Below, in pieces: positions 32,635-39,259 of a stretch of 43,433 nt of DNA. The stretch covers positions 1 through 43,433 of the forward strand of contig DFKH01000096.1 of assembly GCA_002373815.1 (NCBI GenBank), written 5' to 3'. The translations under genes and the position numbers were made by a program. The notes below the pieces were generated by a model that saw nothing but the letters and a program-made list of their open reading frames with translations, was not told where the DNA came from and did no database searches. This stretch comes from Alphaproteobacteria bacterium UBA3650 (lineage in GTDB: Bacteria; Pseudomonadota; Alphaproteobacteria; CAAHEQ01; UBA3637). Numbering within the stretch: the first letter of the stretch is position 1; each line of letters starts with the position of its first letter.

Positions 32635-33213
32635 TTATTTTTCTTTTTTGAACAAGCGGACAAACATACGCGGCGCAAAGAACGTTTTTCGTCGCGTATG
32701 ATTTTGTTCGGATTGATATGTTTGATACATCCACTCCACAGACTTTTCATTCCATTCTGTGGGATGCAATCCAAGATAATATACCACATTACGTCTGACA
32801 GAATCCGACGGATAACAATCTGGCTCAGCAAAAACTCGGGCCACCGATAAAGGGTTAAAAGACAGCTGTACCATGGGAACTTGCTGCACGCTTGCTAATT
32901 GCTCTTGAGATTGATTATAAGCATCCAACACCCGTTTATCCCAATAAATGTTAGGCCTTTGCTTGGTAAAATCAAACGATTCATTTGTGTGAGATAATAA
33001 AAAGGCAAAATTAAATACCCTTCCCCAGTCCATAGTGTCCTGTTTTTTGTATTGGGTCAACATACGGTGTCCTCTGCGGTAGGCATCCCGTAAAGCCCTA
33101 TTTTTTGACATTTCCTTTTTTAAATTCTGCCATTTGCTATGCCATGCCAAATAGGATAATTGTTCTAAATCATCATTTTTTTCAAAACCATGTGTATGTT
33201 CATAAGGAGCCAT
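32635..33213 (-). CDS. Unknown soluble protein divergent from recA
   Basis: 192 residues. The start at 33213 follows GAAGGA with a proper gap; an ATG 6 bases upstream is possible. The frame stays open far into recA on the opposite strand, but that part is a shadow, because a good promoter sits between. The protein is charged and rich in Tyr, Arg and Gln (e.g. LAWHSKWQNLKKEMSKNRALRDAYRRGHR and YYLGLHPTEWNEKSVEWMY). No signal peptide, span or catalytic motif was seen. Not recognised. Confidence 0.72.
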   Translation of the reverse strand: MAPYEHTHGFEKNDDLEQLSYLAWHSKWQNLKKEMSKNRALRDAYRRGHRMLTQYKKQDTMDWGRVFNFAFLLSHTNESFDFTKQRPNIYWDKRVLDAYNQSQEQLASVQQVPMVQLSFNPLSVARVFAEPDCYPSDSVRRNVVYYLGLHPTEWNEKSVEWMYQTYQSEQNHTRRKTFFAPRMFVRLFKKEK

Positions 33214-33240
33214 ATTCATTCCTTCAGCTATTTTTACGCT

Positions 33241-33269
33241 AGTATACCCTAATTTAACAAAATTGTCAA
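33241..33269 (-). promoter_or_regulatory. Promoter of the unknown gene upstream of recA
   Basis: Minus strand TTGACA (33264-33269), 17 bases, TATACT (33241-33246). The predicted start is about 20 bases before the ATG at 33213. Confidence 0.8.
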
Positions 33270-33297
33270 TTTTTTTTAGTCCAAAATAAAAAAGTTG

Positions 33298-33326
33298 TTG
33301 CAAATAATTTTTTTCTGTTTTATGAT
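33298..33326 (+). promoter_or_regulatory. recA promoter
   Basis: TTGCAA (33298-33303), 17-base spacer, TATGAT (33321-33326). The predicted start falls near 33333, inside the SOS box, so repressor binding would block initiation. Confidence 0.75.
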
Positions 33327-33330
33327 ATGA

Positions 33331-33345
33331 GAACAAAACGAGAAC
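33331..33345. promoter_or_regulatory. Alphaproteobacterial LexA/SOS operator of recA
   Basis: GAAC (33331-33334), 7 bases, GAAC (33342-33345): an exact match to the direct-repeat LexA operator GAAC-N7-GAAC known from alphaproteobacteria. It directly follows the -10 box. Confidence 0.88.
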
Positions 33346-33370
33346 GAATTTTAACAAGGAGTTGAAAAAT

Positions 33371-34405
33371 ATGGAAAAAGATAAAGCATTGGAAGCTGCG
33401 GTAGCACAAATTGAACGAGCCTTTGGCAAAGGATCCATTATGCGTTTGGGACAACAAGATAACGCTGTAGAAATTCCCGCCATTTCCACAGGCTCCTTGG
33501 GTTTGGATTTAGCATTAGGCATCGGTGGATTACCAAAAGGACGCATTATTGAAATTTATGGACCAGAAAGTTCTGGTAAAACAACTTTAGCCTTACACGT
33601 GGTCGCAGAAGCGCAAAAGTTAGGCGGTACTTGTGCCTATATTGATGCTGAACACGCCATGGATCCCAGCTATGCTCGCAAATTGGGTGTCAACATTGAC
33701 GATTTGTTGATTTCTCAGCCAGATACGGGCGAACAAGCTTTGGAAATTGCCGATACATTGGTGCGCTCTGGAACACTGTCTGTGTTGGTGGTGGACTCTG
33801 TGGCTGCTTTGGTGCCAAAAGCTGAATTAGAAGGCGATATGGGTGATTCTCACATGGGATTACAAGCTCGTTTGATGAGCCAAGCTCTGCGCAAATTGAC
33901 TGCCTCTGTAGCGCGGGCAAACACATTGGTCATCTTCATCAACCAGATTCGTATGAAAATTGGCGTGATGTTTGGTAACCCAGAAACAACAACGGGCGGT
34001 AACGCTTTAAAATTCTATGCTTCCGTCCGTATGGATATCCGCCGTATTGGATCGGTCAAAGATCATGAAGATGTCATTGGCAACCAAACACGTGTCAAGA
34101 TTGTGAAAAACAAAGTCGCTCCACCATTTAAAACGGTTGATTTTGATATCTTGTATGGCGAAGGCATCTCGAAAATGGGTGAACTGATTGATTTAGGTAT
34201 CAAGGCGGGATTAGTAGAAAAAGCAGGCGCCTGGTTCTCGTATAAAGACGAACGTATTGGTCAAGGTCGCGAAGCCGCCAAAGCTTGGCTGAAAGAACAT
34301 ACTAAAGAAGCCGAGGAATTGGAAAAAGCAATTCGTGACCACGCCAAAGATATTTCTAAAGACATGATTGTTGGCGATCATGATGCTTCCACTGAAGCCG
34401 AATAA
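33371..34405 (+). CDS. recA: Recombinase RecA
   Basis: ssDNA-binding ATPase for homologous recombination and SOS coprotease. 344 residues. The opening ALEAAVAQIERAFGKGSIMRLG, Walker A GPESSGKTTLALH, Walker B VLVVDSVAALVP and the L2-loop block NQIRMKIGVMFGNPETTTGGNALKFYASVR are complete. ATG at 33371 follows AAGGAG. Its promoter holds an exact SOS box. It sits two small genes and an RNA away from alaS, the common alphaproteobacterial neighbour. A terminator follows. Confidence 0.99.
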   Translation: MEKDKALEAAVAQIERAFGKGSIMRLGQQDNAVEIPAISTGSLGLDLALGIGGLPKGRIIEIYGPESSGKTTLALHVVAEAQKLGGTCAYIDAEHAMDPSYARKLGVNIDDLLISQPDTGEQALEIADTLVRSGTLSVLVVDSVAALVPKAELEGDMGDSHMGLQARLMSQALRKLTASVARANTLVIFINQIRMKIGVMFGNPETTTGGNALKFYASVRMDIRRIGSVKDHEDVIGNQTRVKIVKNKVAPPFKTVDFDILYGEGISKMGELIDLGIKAGLVEKAGAWFSYKDERIGQGREAAKAWLKEHTKEAEELEKAIRDHAKDISKDMIVGDHDASTEAE

Positions 34406-34430
34406 AAATTCCTTCTTCTCCTGAAGGTTA

Positions 34431-34460
34431 TCCCCGTCTTTATCGGACGGGGATTCTTTT
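34431..34460 (+). terminator. Intrinsic terminator of recA
   Basis: TCCCCGTC (34431-34438), 7-base loop, GACGGGGA (34446-34453), then a short T-rich tail (TTCTTTT). An 8 bp GC-rich stem placed just past recA; the last lipoprotein codons on the other strand border it. Confidence 0.85.
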
Positions 34461-34644
34461 AAATAGATTGAGAAGTACAATTTTCGTTGTGAACAACAGC
34501 CAAAAAAGCATTATGCATCATCATACATTTTTCCACCATCAGTTCACCGGATTTGCTACGCGAAATATTTGTTACATAGGGGCCTGCCTGCGTACAAGCG
34601 CTCAATAAAATGCCACACAAACACAATAAAAGATACTTTGTCAT
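34459..34644 (-). CDS. 61-residue lipoprotein downstream of structured RNA
   Basis: Signal with lipobox: MTKYLLLCLCGILLSACTQ, lipidated Cys at about residue 17. The mature part (about 45 residues) has GPYVTNISRSKSGELMVEKC, an aromatic segment and a second cysteine near the end (ENCTSQSI), so a disulfide is possible. AAAGGAAG precedes the ATG. Its start is 20 bases past the U-run of the terminator that ends the upstream RNA, and no promoter of its own is seen, so expression would depend on read-through of that terminator. The function is unknown. Confidence 0.72.
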   Translation of the reverse strand: MTKYLLLCLCGILLSACTQAGPYVTNISRSKSGELMVEKCMMMHNAFLAVVHNENCTSQSI

Positions 34645-34663
34645 TTAAACTTCCTTTTGTCAT

Positions 34664-34689
34664 AAAAAATGTCGCTTGACGAAAGCGAC
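34664..34689 (-). terminator. Intrinsic terminator ending the structured RNA, before the lipoprotein gene
   Basis: GTCGCTT, 5-base loop TCGTC, AAGCGAC, then ATTTTTT on the minus strand. The stem is 7 bp. The 5' arm (GTC) overlaps a sequence that can instead pair with the RNA's 5' end, so the terminator could be conditional. Confidence 0.85.
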
Positions 34690-34836
34690 TGGAAGTTTAC
34701 AGCTATTCACAGAAATAGTGCGTATATTTGACTAGAAGTCTTATTTTACGCCTTCCAGCCTTGCTGGAAGTTTTATGTCTTATCTCAGACATCCATGAAG
34801 AGGCTGTAAACCCTCTAGACTGGGCGTCACCCAATC
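34664..34836 (-). ncRNA. Candidate structured RNA with pseudoknot and terminator (ncRNA or riboswitch-like leader)
   Basis: About 173 bases, read on the minus strand. 5' hairpin: 34830-34836 with 34818-34824 (7 bp, loop TGACG). H2: 34812-34816 with 34799-34803; its 8-base loop (34804-34811) is complementary to 34695-34702, a pseudoknot of 8-9 bp. H3: 34787-34792 with 34775-34780. H4: 34763-34770 with 34752-34759 (8 bp). H5: 34747-34751 with 34720-34724, with an inner GACT/AGTC pair. H6: 34714-34718 with 34703-34707. Terminator stem: 34683-34689 with 34671-34677, then six U. It is not 6S, SRP, RNase P or tmRNA by any signature I know. It could be a free RNA or a leader controlling the lipoprotein. 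Confidence 0.65.
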
Positions 34837-34843
34837 CAAAATA

Positions 34844-34872
34844 AGCATAGCATTTTTACGCCCACCTGTCAA
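34844..34872 (-). promoter_or_regulatory. Promoter of the structured RNA / lipoprotein unit
   Basis: Minus strand TTGACA (34867-34872), 17-base spacer, TATGCT (34844-34849). The predicted start (34836-34837) coincides with the first base of the 5' hairpin. Same -35 and -10 hexamers as the tRNA-Ser promoter in this window. Confidence 0.85.
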
Positions 34873-34888
34873 GATGAACTTTAGATAT

Positions 34889-34914
34889 AAAAACCCCGCC
34901 CAAATTGGACGGGG
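34889..34914 (-). terminator. Terminator of the 93-residue lipoprotein
   Basis: Minus strand CCCCGTCC, 5-base loop, GGGCGGGG (arms 34907-34914 and 34894-34901, one G-U pair), then five T. It separates this gene from the structured RNA promoter that starts 17 bases beyond. Confidence 0.9.
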
Positions 34915-34935
34915 CCTTATATTCACAAACGGTGT

Positions 34936-35217
34936 CTATTCTGCTGTCTTGGCGGCCTTCAACGCAGTCAATACATTGGTAGCAGCTGTCACAGATTCTT
35001 CGCTTAAACCTGATTTTTCCAAAGCCAATTGCTTCAAGCAAGCTGTGGAAATATTCTTAGCTAACGTTTTTACTTCAGTTGTCAGCAAAGATCCATCATT
35101 CAAAGCAGCATAAGCTTTTTGAGTTAAACAGGTGTTTAATGAGGCATTTGAGGTATTGGCTGTTGTACCACAAGCAGACAAGGCCAACGCCATTCCAACA
35201 ATCAATAATTTACGCAT
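34936..35217 (-). CDS. 93-residue lipoprotein, unknown function
   Basis: Start at 35217 follows AAAGGA; the longer frame to 35277 would cover its own promoter. The signal MRKLLIVGMALALSACG has a lipobox LSAC with Cys at 16. The mature part is Ala/Thr/Leu-rich and helical, with conserved-looking cysteines (NTCLTQKAYAA, STACLKQLAL). It is monocistronic: promoter and strong terminator flank it. Homology is not recognised. Confidence 0.78.
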   Translation of the reverse strand: MRKLLIVGMALALSACGTTANTSNASLNTCLTQKAYAALNDGSLLTTEVKTLAKNISTACLKQLALEKSGLSEESVTAATNVLTALKAAKTAE

Positions 35218-35248
35218 ATTAAAATCCTTTCTTTTGTTTTGCCTTGCC

Positions 35249-35277
35249 ATTTTATACCCCTTTTTTGTTTTTGTCAA
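35249..35277 (-). promoter_or_regulatory. Promoter of the 93-residue lipoprotein
   Basis: Minus strand TTGACA (35272-35277), 17 bases, TAAAAT (35249-35254). Back to back with the alaS promoter: only five bases lie between their -35 boxes. Confidence 0.8.
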
Positions 35278-35282
35278 ATACC

Positions 35283-35311
35283 TTGACTTTAGAGCGTTTT
35301 TTTGATAAAAT
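35283..35311 (+). promoter_or_regulatory. Promoter of alaS
   Basis: TTGACT (35283-35288), 17 bases, TAAAAT (35306-35311). The predicted start near 35318 leaves a short leader of about 24 bases. Confidence 0.8.
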
Positions 35312-35341
35312 AGACGTAATTTTTAAAAAGGAGAATTGACA

Positions 35342-37105
35342 ATGACAATGACTTACAACGAACTACGCAACTTGTGGATCGATTTTTTTAAAAGCAAAGG
35401 ACACACCGAAGTACCTTCTGCCTCTGTATTACCAGACAATGACGCAACTGTGTTGTTCACAACGGCCGGTATGCAACCATTGGTACCTTATTTAATGGGC
35501 GAAAAACACCCTGGTGGCAAGCGCATTACAGATATCCAAAAATGTGTGCGCACCAACGATATTGCCGAAGTGGGTGACCATTGTCACTTGACATTCTTTG
35601 AAATGATGGGAAACTGGTCCTTGGGCGATTATTTTAAAAAAGAAATGATTGCTTGGAGTTTTGAATTTTTAACCCAAAAATTAGGCTTTAAAAAAGAACA
35701 ATTAGCCGTCACCTGTTTTGCGGGCAACGAAAATGCCCCAAAAGATGAAGAAGCTGCTACTGCTTGGCGGGCGCAAGGCTTAAACGATAATCAGATTTTC
35801 TTTATCGAGGACAACTGGTGGGGATTGGCAGACGGCGGTCCTTGTGGTCCAGACAGCGAAATGTTTATTGATAATGGCAAACCTGCTTGCGGTCCAAATT
35901 GTAACCCATCTTGCAACTGTGGTAAATACACAGAAGTTTGGAATGATGTGTTTATGCAATATCTCAAGAAAAAAGATGGCACAATGGAACCCCTCGTGCA
36001 AAAAAACGTGGATACCGGCATGGGATTGGAACGCACACTTGCTTTCTTAAATGGTGAAGGCGATGTATTTATGACAGAAGTCTTTGAAGATTGCCGCAAA
36101 AAATTAGAGGAATTGAGTGGCAAAAAATACGCCGAAAACTTGGTGCCTTTCCGTAAAGTATTGGATCATTTACGCACAGCCGTCTTTATTTTGGGCGACG
36201 ACAAAGGTGTTCCTCCAAGCAACACAGATCAAGGGTATGTCTTGCGTCGTTTGATTCGTATTGCCATTCGTAATTTGAAAAAATTGGACATCAGTGATTT
36301 CGTTCTGTCTAAATTGGCCGAATGCGTTGTGGATAAGTATAAAACATACTATCCAGAATTGGAACGCAATCGCACCTTTATCATGACAGAGCTAGAAAAG
36401 GAAGAACAACTTTTTAACCGCACCATCAACGCTGGGTTAAAAGAAATGGACAAAGTGCTTTCTCGTGTTCAAAATGAATTGATTGATGGGGAAACAGCTT
36501 TCCACCTATATGACACCTATGGTTTTCCATTGGAATTCACCCAAGAAATTGCCACAGAACACAACGTAAAAGTAGATATAGACGGGTTCAACAAATGTTT
36601 TGAAGCACATCAAGAGCTTTCCCGTAAAGGCGCAGAACAAAAATTCAAAGGAGGATTAGCAGACCATTCTGAAAAATCCGCCCACTACCACACTGCAACC
36701 CATATTATGCAGGCTATTTTGCGTCAAATGTTTGGACCAACCGTCTGCCAAAAAGGAAGCAATATCACACCAGAACGGATGCGTTTTGACTTTTCTTTTG
36801 ATCGTAAAATGACCCCCGAAGAATTGAAGTATTTGGAAGAAAAAGTGAACGAAGTCATCCAACAAAAAATCCCTGTGGTCTGCGAAGAAAAAACTTTGGC
36901 TGAAGCGCAAGCAGAAGGGGCTTTAGGCTTGTTCACCCATAAATATGATGCTGAAAAGGTTAAAGTTTATACCATTGGCAACGTATCCAAAGAGGTGTGT
37001 GGTGGCCCTCACGCTCAAAATACAGGCGATTTAGGACATTTCCGCATCTTGAAAGAAGAATCATCCTCTGCTGGTGTACGCCGTATTAAAGCAGTGTTGG
37101 AATAG
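35342..37105 (+). CDS. alaS: Short-form alanyl-tRNA synthetase (no linker barrel or C-Ala)
   Basis: 587 residues, against about 870 for usual bacterial enzymes. The catalytic core is complete: NELRNLWIDFFKSKGH, VLFTTAGMQPLVPYLMG, FFEMMGNWSLGDYFKKEM, GGPCGPDSEMF and DTGMGLERTLAFL. The Cys-rich insert (CGPNCNPSCNCGKY) and SNTDQGYVLRRLIR are typical of short AlaRS seen in candidate-phyla (CPR) bacteria. The editing domain keeps both zinc motifs, HTATH (about 450-454) and CGGPH (about 553-557), and SAGVRRIKA ends the chain. The beta-barrel linker and C-Ala domain are absent. ATG at 35342 has GGAG upstream. Either gene replacement by transfer or an unusual deletion; the first seems likelier. Confidence 0.93.
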   Translation: MTMTYNELRNLWIDFFKSKGHTEVPSASVLPDNDATVLFTTAGMQPLVPYLMGEKHPGGKRITDIQKCVRTNDIAEVGDHCHLTFFEMMGNWSLGDYFKKEMIAWSFEFLTQKLGFKKEQLAVTCFAGNENAPKDEEAATAWRAQGLNDNQIFFIEDNWWGLADGGPCGPDSEMFIDNGKPACGPNCNPSCNCGKYTEVWNDVFMQYLKKKDGTMEPLVQKNVDTGMGLERTLAFLNGEGDVFMTEVFEDCRKKLEELSGKKYAENLVPFRKVLDHLRTAVFILGDDKGVPPSNTDQGYVLRRLIRIAIRNLKKLDISDFVLSKLAECVVDKYKTYYPELERNRTFIMTELEKEEQLFNRTINAGLKEMDKVLSRVQNELIDGETAFHLYDTYGFPLEFTQEIATEHNVKVDIDGFNKCFEAHQELSRKGAEQKFKGGLADHSEKSAHYHTATHIMQAILRQMFGPTVCQKGSNITPERMRFDFSFDRKMTPEELKYLEEKVNEVIQQKIPVVCEEKTLAEAQAEGALGLFTHKYDAEKVKVYTIGNVSKEVCGGPHAQNTGDLGHFRILKEESSSAGVRRIKAVLE

Positions 37106-37114
37106 GAGACAATC

Positions 37115-37588
37115 TTGCGTCGCCAGGAAGTTTATAGTATTAGAGAACATCGTATTCGTTACTTTTTTGACGAACTGTGGGATGCCAAATGGGCGTTATG
37201 CAAACTTATTGGACGATTAGCTTTAATTGGTTTTATTGGAAATGCTTCATATAACTATCTTTTTAAAAATGGAGACACCCCGAAATCATCACTAAAAAAT
37301 AAAATTGCACAATTAGAAAATGTACCCTTAGTTCGGGAATTTAATCACAACTGGCAACAAAGCAAAGCTTTTGTGACAGAAATTGTTCAAGAACACAAAT
37401 ACATGAATTCTCCTGAAGGAAAACAACGCGCTGCTCAGGTACGCAAAATTCGTGCGGAGCGAGAAAAAGACATGGACGAAATGTTCGGAAAGGACGAATG
37501 GCGCATGAAATACGTCAAACCAGGTGATCCAGAATACGCTCAAGCCGCAAAAGATTTCAGAGATCTGATGAACGATCGAATTCGATAA
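37115..37588 (+). CDS. Small membrane-anchored protein, unknown function
   Basis: 157 residues with a TTG start following GGAG, 9 bases after alaS, so probably co-transcribed. A single hydrophobic segment at about residues 32-50 (LIGRLALIGFIGNASYNYLF) sits behind a positively charged N-terminus. The rest is soluble, with a charged Lys/Arg/Glu helix (EGKQRAAQVRKIRAEREKD) and an acidic, Asp/Met-rich end. Not recognised. Confidence 0.7.
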   Translation: MRRQEVYSIREHRIRYFFDELWDAKWALCKLIGRLALIGFIGNASYNYLFKNGDTPKSSLKNKIAQLENVPLVREFNHNWQQSKAFVTEIVQEHKYMNSPEGKQRAAQVRKIRAEREKDMDEMFGKDEWRMKYVKPGDPEYAQAAKDFRDLMNDRIR

Positions 37589-38305
37589 TTATTTCAAAAA
37601 ATACTCTATTGTAGAAACAACACGCACTTTTTTATTCACTTGACTAGACTCACCAGAATCTGGATTTTCTTCACGTGCAGTAATGGAAAAAACACCCTGA
37701 TTTGCGTGGCGAATATCCCCCACCTTCGACCCAGAAGTCTTGGCAAACTCATCGGCCGCTGCTTTAGCATTGATAATAGCCGCATTCAACATTTGTGGTT
37801 TAATCTCATTCAGCTTTGTATACACATAAGATACCCCATTGCCATAGGAATTAAAGGTCACACCTTTTGAAACCAAATCACCAATGTTGGGGTAAGTATT
37901 TTGCACCAAAGCAACTTTATCCGTTCTGACCAAAAGCGTTTGATTCAATGTATATCGGGCCGAAATAGAAGATTTATCACGATAACTGTCCGCATAGGCA
38001 TCTTGCATCGTCAAACCCTGCACTAAAATTTCATCAGAACCAAAACCTGCCTTTGTTAAAAACTCGGTAATCATTTTTTGTTGATTTTCAATATCTTTTT
38101 TGGTCATCAAGACATCATTACCACTGGCTTGAAAACGAATAGTCCAAAGTGCTAAATCAGCCACCACATCTTGCTCGGCAAGTCCCTTTACTGTCACAGT
38201 GCGATTATCCATTTGGGAATGATAATAATAATACCCAGGGAAAAAACCAGCCAACAATAAACCTGTACCAATTAAAGCCGCCGAAGTGATAATACTTTTC
38301 TGCAT
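37589..38305 (-). CDS. SIMPL domain (DUF541) periplasmic protein
   Basis: 238 residues with an N-terminal signal or anchor (about 5-27). Family blocks are TVTVKGLAEQDVVADLALWTIRF, a GxxxxEILVQGL-type segment and the late NAKAAADEFAKTSGSKVGDI, with a TIEY end. SIMPL proteins are widespread exported proteins with uncertain function, linked in some bacteria to oxidative or stress tolerance. Its stop abuts that of the gene on the other strand directly. It has its own promoter. Confidence 0.88.
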   Translation of the reverse strand: MQKSIITSAALIGTGLLLAGFFPGYYYYHSQMDNRTVTVKGLAEQDVVADLALWTIRFQASGNDVLMTKKDIENQQKMITEFLTKAGFGSDEILVQGLTMQDAYADSYRDKSSISARYTLNQTLLVRTDKVALVQNTYPNIGDLVSKGVTFNSYGNGVSYVYTKLNEIKPQMLNAAIINAKAAADEFAKTSGSKVGDIRHANQGVFSITAREENPDSGESSQVNKKVRVVSTIEYFLK

Positions 38306-38328
38306 ATATGTCTCCTTTGCTGTAAGGA

Positions 38329-38357
38329 AATATAGCCCCTTTTCCGCTAAAAGTCAA
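38329..38357 (-). promoter_or_regulatory. Promoter of the SIMPL gene
   Basis: Minus strand TTGACT (38352-38357), 17-base spacer, TATATT (38329-38334). Predicted leader about 17 bases. Confidence 0.75.
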
Positions 38358-38425
38358 AAAGAAAAAAGTCGTCACTTCCAGACAACTTGTTCTTTTCTGA
38401 CGGGCAATTCTGTACAAAATGAAAA

Positions 38426-39073
38426 TTAAGAGTGTTGTTTTAGCAAAAAATTTCTTAAGAGATGCGATATTTTTTGTCTTGGAAGTACAGAAACAAAAGA
38501 AAGGTTTTGATGTCTTTCTAAAGCTTTTTTCTGTTCCTGTGTCGTTTGAATTTGTCCCAAAATTACCTTATTCCACTTGTTGTTAGGATTTGATAAAATC
38601 TCATCAATCGTCTGAACAGAATCGTTTCCCAACTTATTATTCTCAATATCCAATAAATCCAGCTGATTATGCCTTAAGGTACGCAAAATAGGTACCGCAC
38701 CCTTATCCGTTAGACCAATTCCGCTTAAAATAACTTTTTTACACACTGTGTTTTCACGAAAAGCTTTTGCAATGTCGAGAGCGAGCCTGTCTGCATTTGG
38801 AACTTTGTCCATCGACCCCAATTCAAAAGCTGTATCTCTCGGATCATTGGCTTTAATCCTATTCAGAACATATTTAATTTCCAAAAAAGTATTCGGTTTT
38901 GGGTCGTAATTTGCAAAAATGGCTGGAGAATCTGAAAAAATGAGCTCATACAATTTGCCTTTATATTCAGCCATATTCTTTTCCCATTTTTCGTGTTGAT
39001 GACAGAAAACTTCTTTTTCTTTGTCAGAAAAATTATGTAAGTATCTTTCCTCTATCGTGTGATCTTCATACAT
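38426..39073 (-). CDS. LRR (ribonuclease-inhibitor type)-like protein behind tRNA-Ser
   Basis: 215 residues. ATG at 39073 follows AAGGAAG; the longer frame covers the tRNA and is rejected. The middle and C-terminal half contain repeats of RNI type: CKKVILSGIGLTDKGAVPILRTL, then LDLLDIENNKLGNDSVQTIDEIL, and a third, weaker unit NKWNKVILGQIQTTQEQKKAL. The N-terminus is charged and Tyr-rich. Such repeats mediate protein binding. It begins 31 bases after the tRNA 3' end with no room for a promoter, so it probably shares the tRNA transcript. The function is unknown. Confidence 0.65.
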   Translation of the reverse strand: MYEDHTIEERYLHNFSDKEKEVFCHQHEKWEKNMAEYKGKLYELIFSDSPAIFANYDPKPNTFLEIKYVLNRIKANDPRDTAFELGSMDKVPNADRLALDIAKAFRENTVCKKVILSGIGLTDKGAVPILRTLRHNQLDLLDIENNKLGNDSVQTIDEILSNPNNKWNKVILGQIQTTQEQKKALERHQNLSFVSVLPRQKISHLLRNFLLKQHS

Positions 39074-39104
39074 ATACTCTTCCTTCAAAAAAATTATCGG
39101 AATT

Positions 39105-39193
39105 TGGCGGAGCGTACAGGACTCGAACCTGTGCATCCCTTTAACAGGATGACGGATTAGCAATCCGCTGCATTACCACTCTGCCAACGCTCC
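39105..39193 (-). tRNA. tRNA-Ser (anticodon GCU)
   Basis: 89 bases including an encoded CCA. Acceptor stem GGAGCGT pairs with ACGCTCC, then discriminator G. D-arm TGGCAGAGTGG, anticodon stem CGGAT-TGCTAAT-CCG with GCT at 39159-39161, and a long variable arm with a CATCC/GGATG stem (class II tRNA). T-loop GGTTCGAGTCC is standard. Reads AGC and AGU codons. Confidence 0.95.
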
Positions 39194-39208
39194 TCAGGTG
39201 GTGGATTC

Positions 39209-39237
39209 AGCATACCAAAAACGCTTTCAAATGTCAA
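39209..39237 (-). promoter_or_regulatory. Promoter of tRNA-Ser
   Basis: Minus strand TTGACA (39232-39237), 17 bases, TATGCT (39209-39214). The predicted start near 39202 leaves a 9-base 5' leader. Confidence 0.85.
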
Positions 39238-39259
39238 GCTTTTTCTTAAAATTGAAGAA

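Noticed and set aside
33214..33546. 5' extension of the minus-strand ORF through the start of recA
   Set aside because: It is the antisense shadow of recA codons; a consensus promoter and a good ribosome site place the true start at 33213 or 33219.
34664..34836. 6S RNA, SRP RNA, RNase P RNA or tmRNA as identity of the structured RNA
   Set aside because: No closed rod with a central bubble (6S), no GGAAGCAGC-type SRP core, no RNase P universal core and no tag reading frame or acceptor stem was found.
38329..38357. Possible terminator near the SIMPL start
   Set aside because: No stem is present; the AT-rich stretch is better read as a promoter.
39074..39163. N-terminal extension of the LRR-like ORF
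   Set aside because: It would translate the tRNA-Ser gene; the internal ATG at 39073 has a ribosome site.
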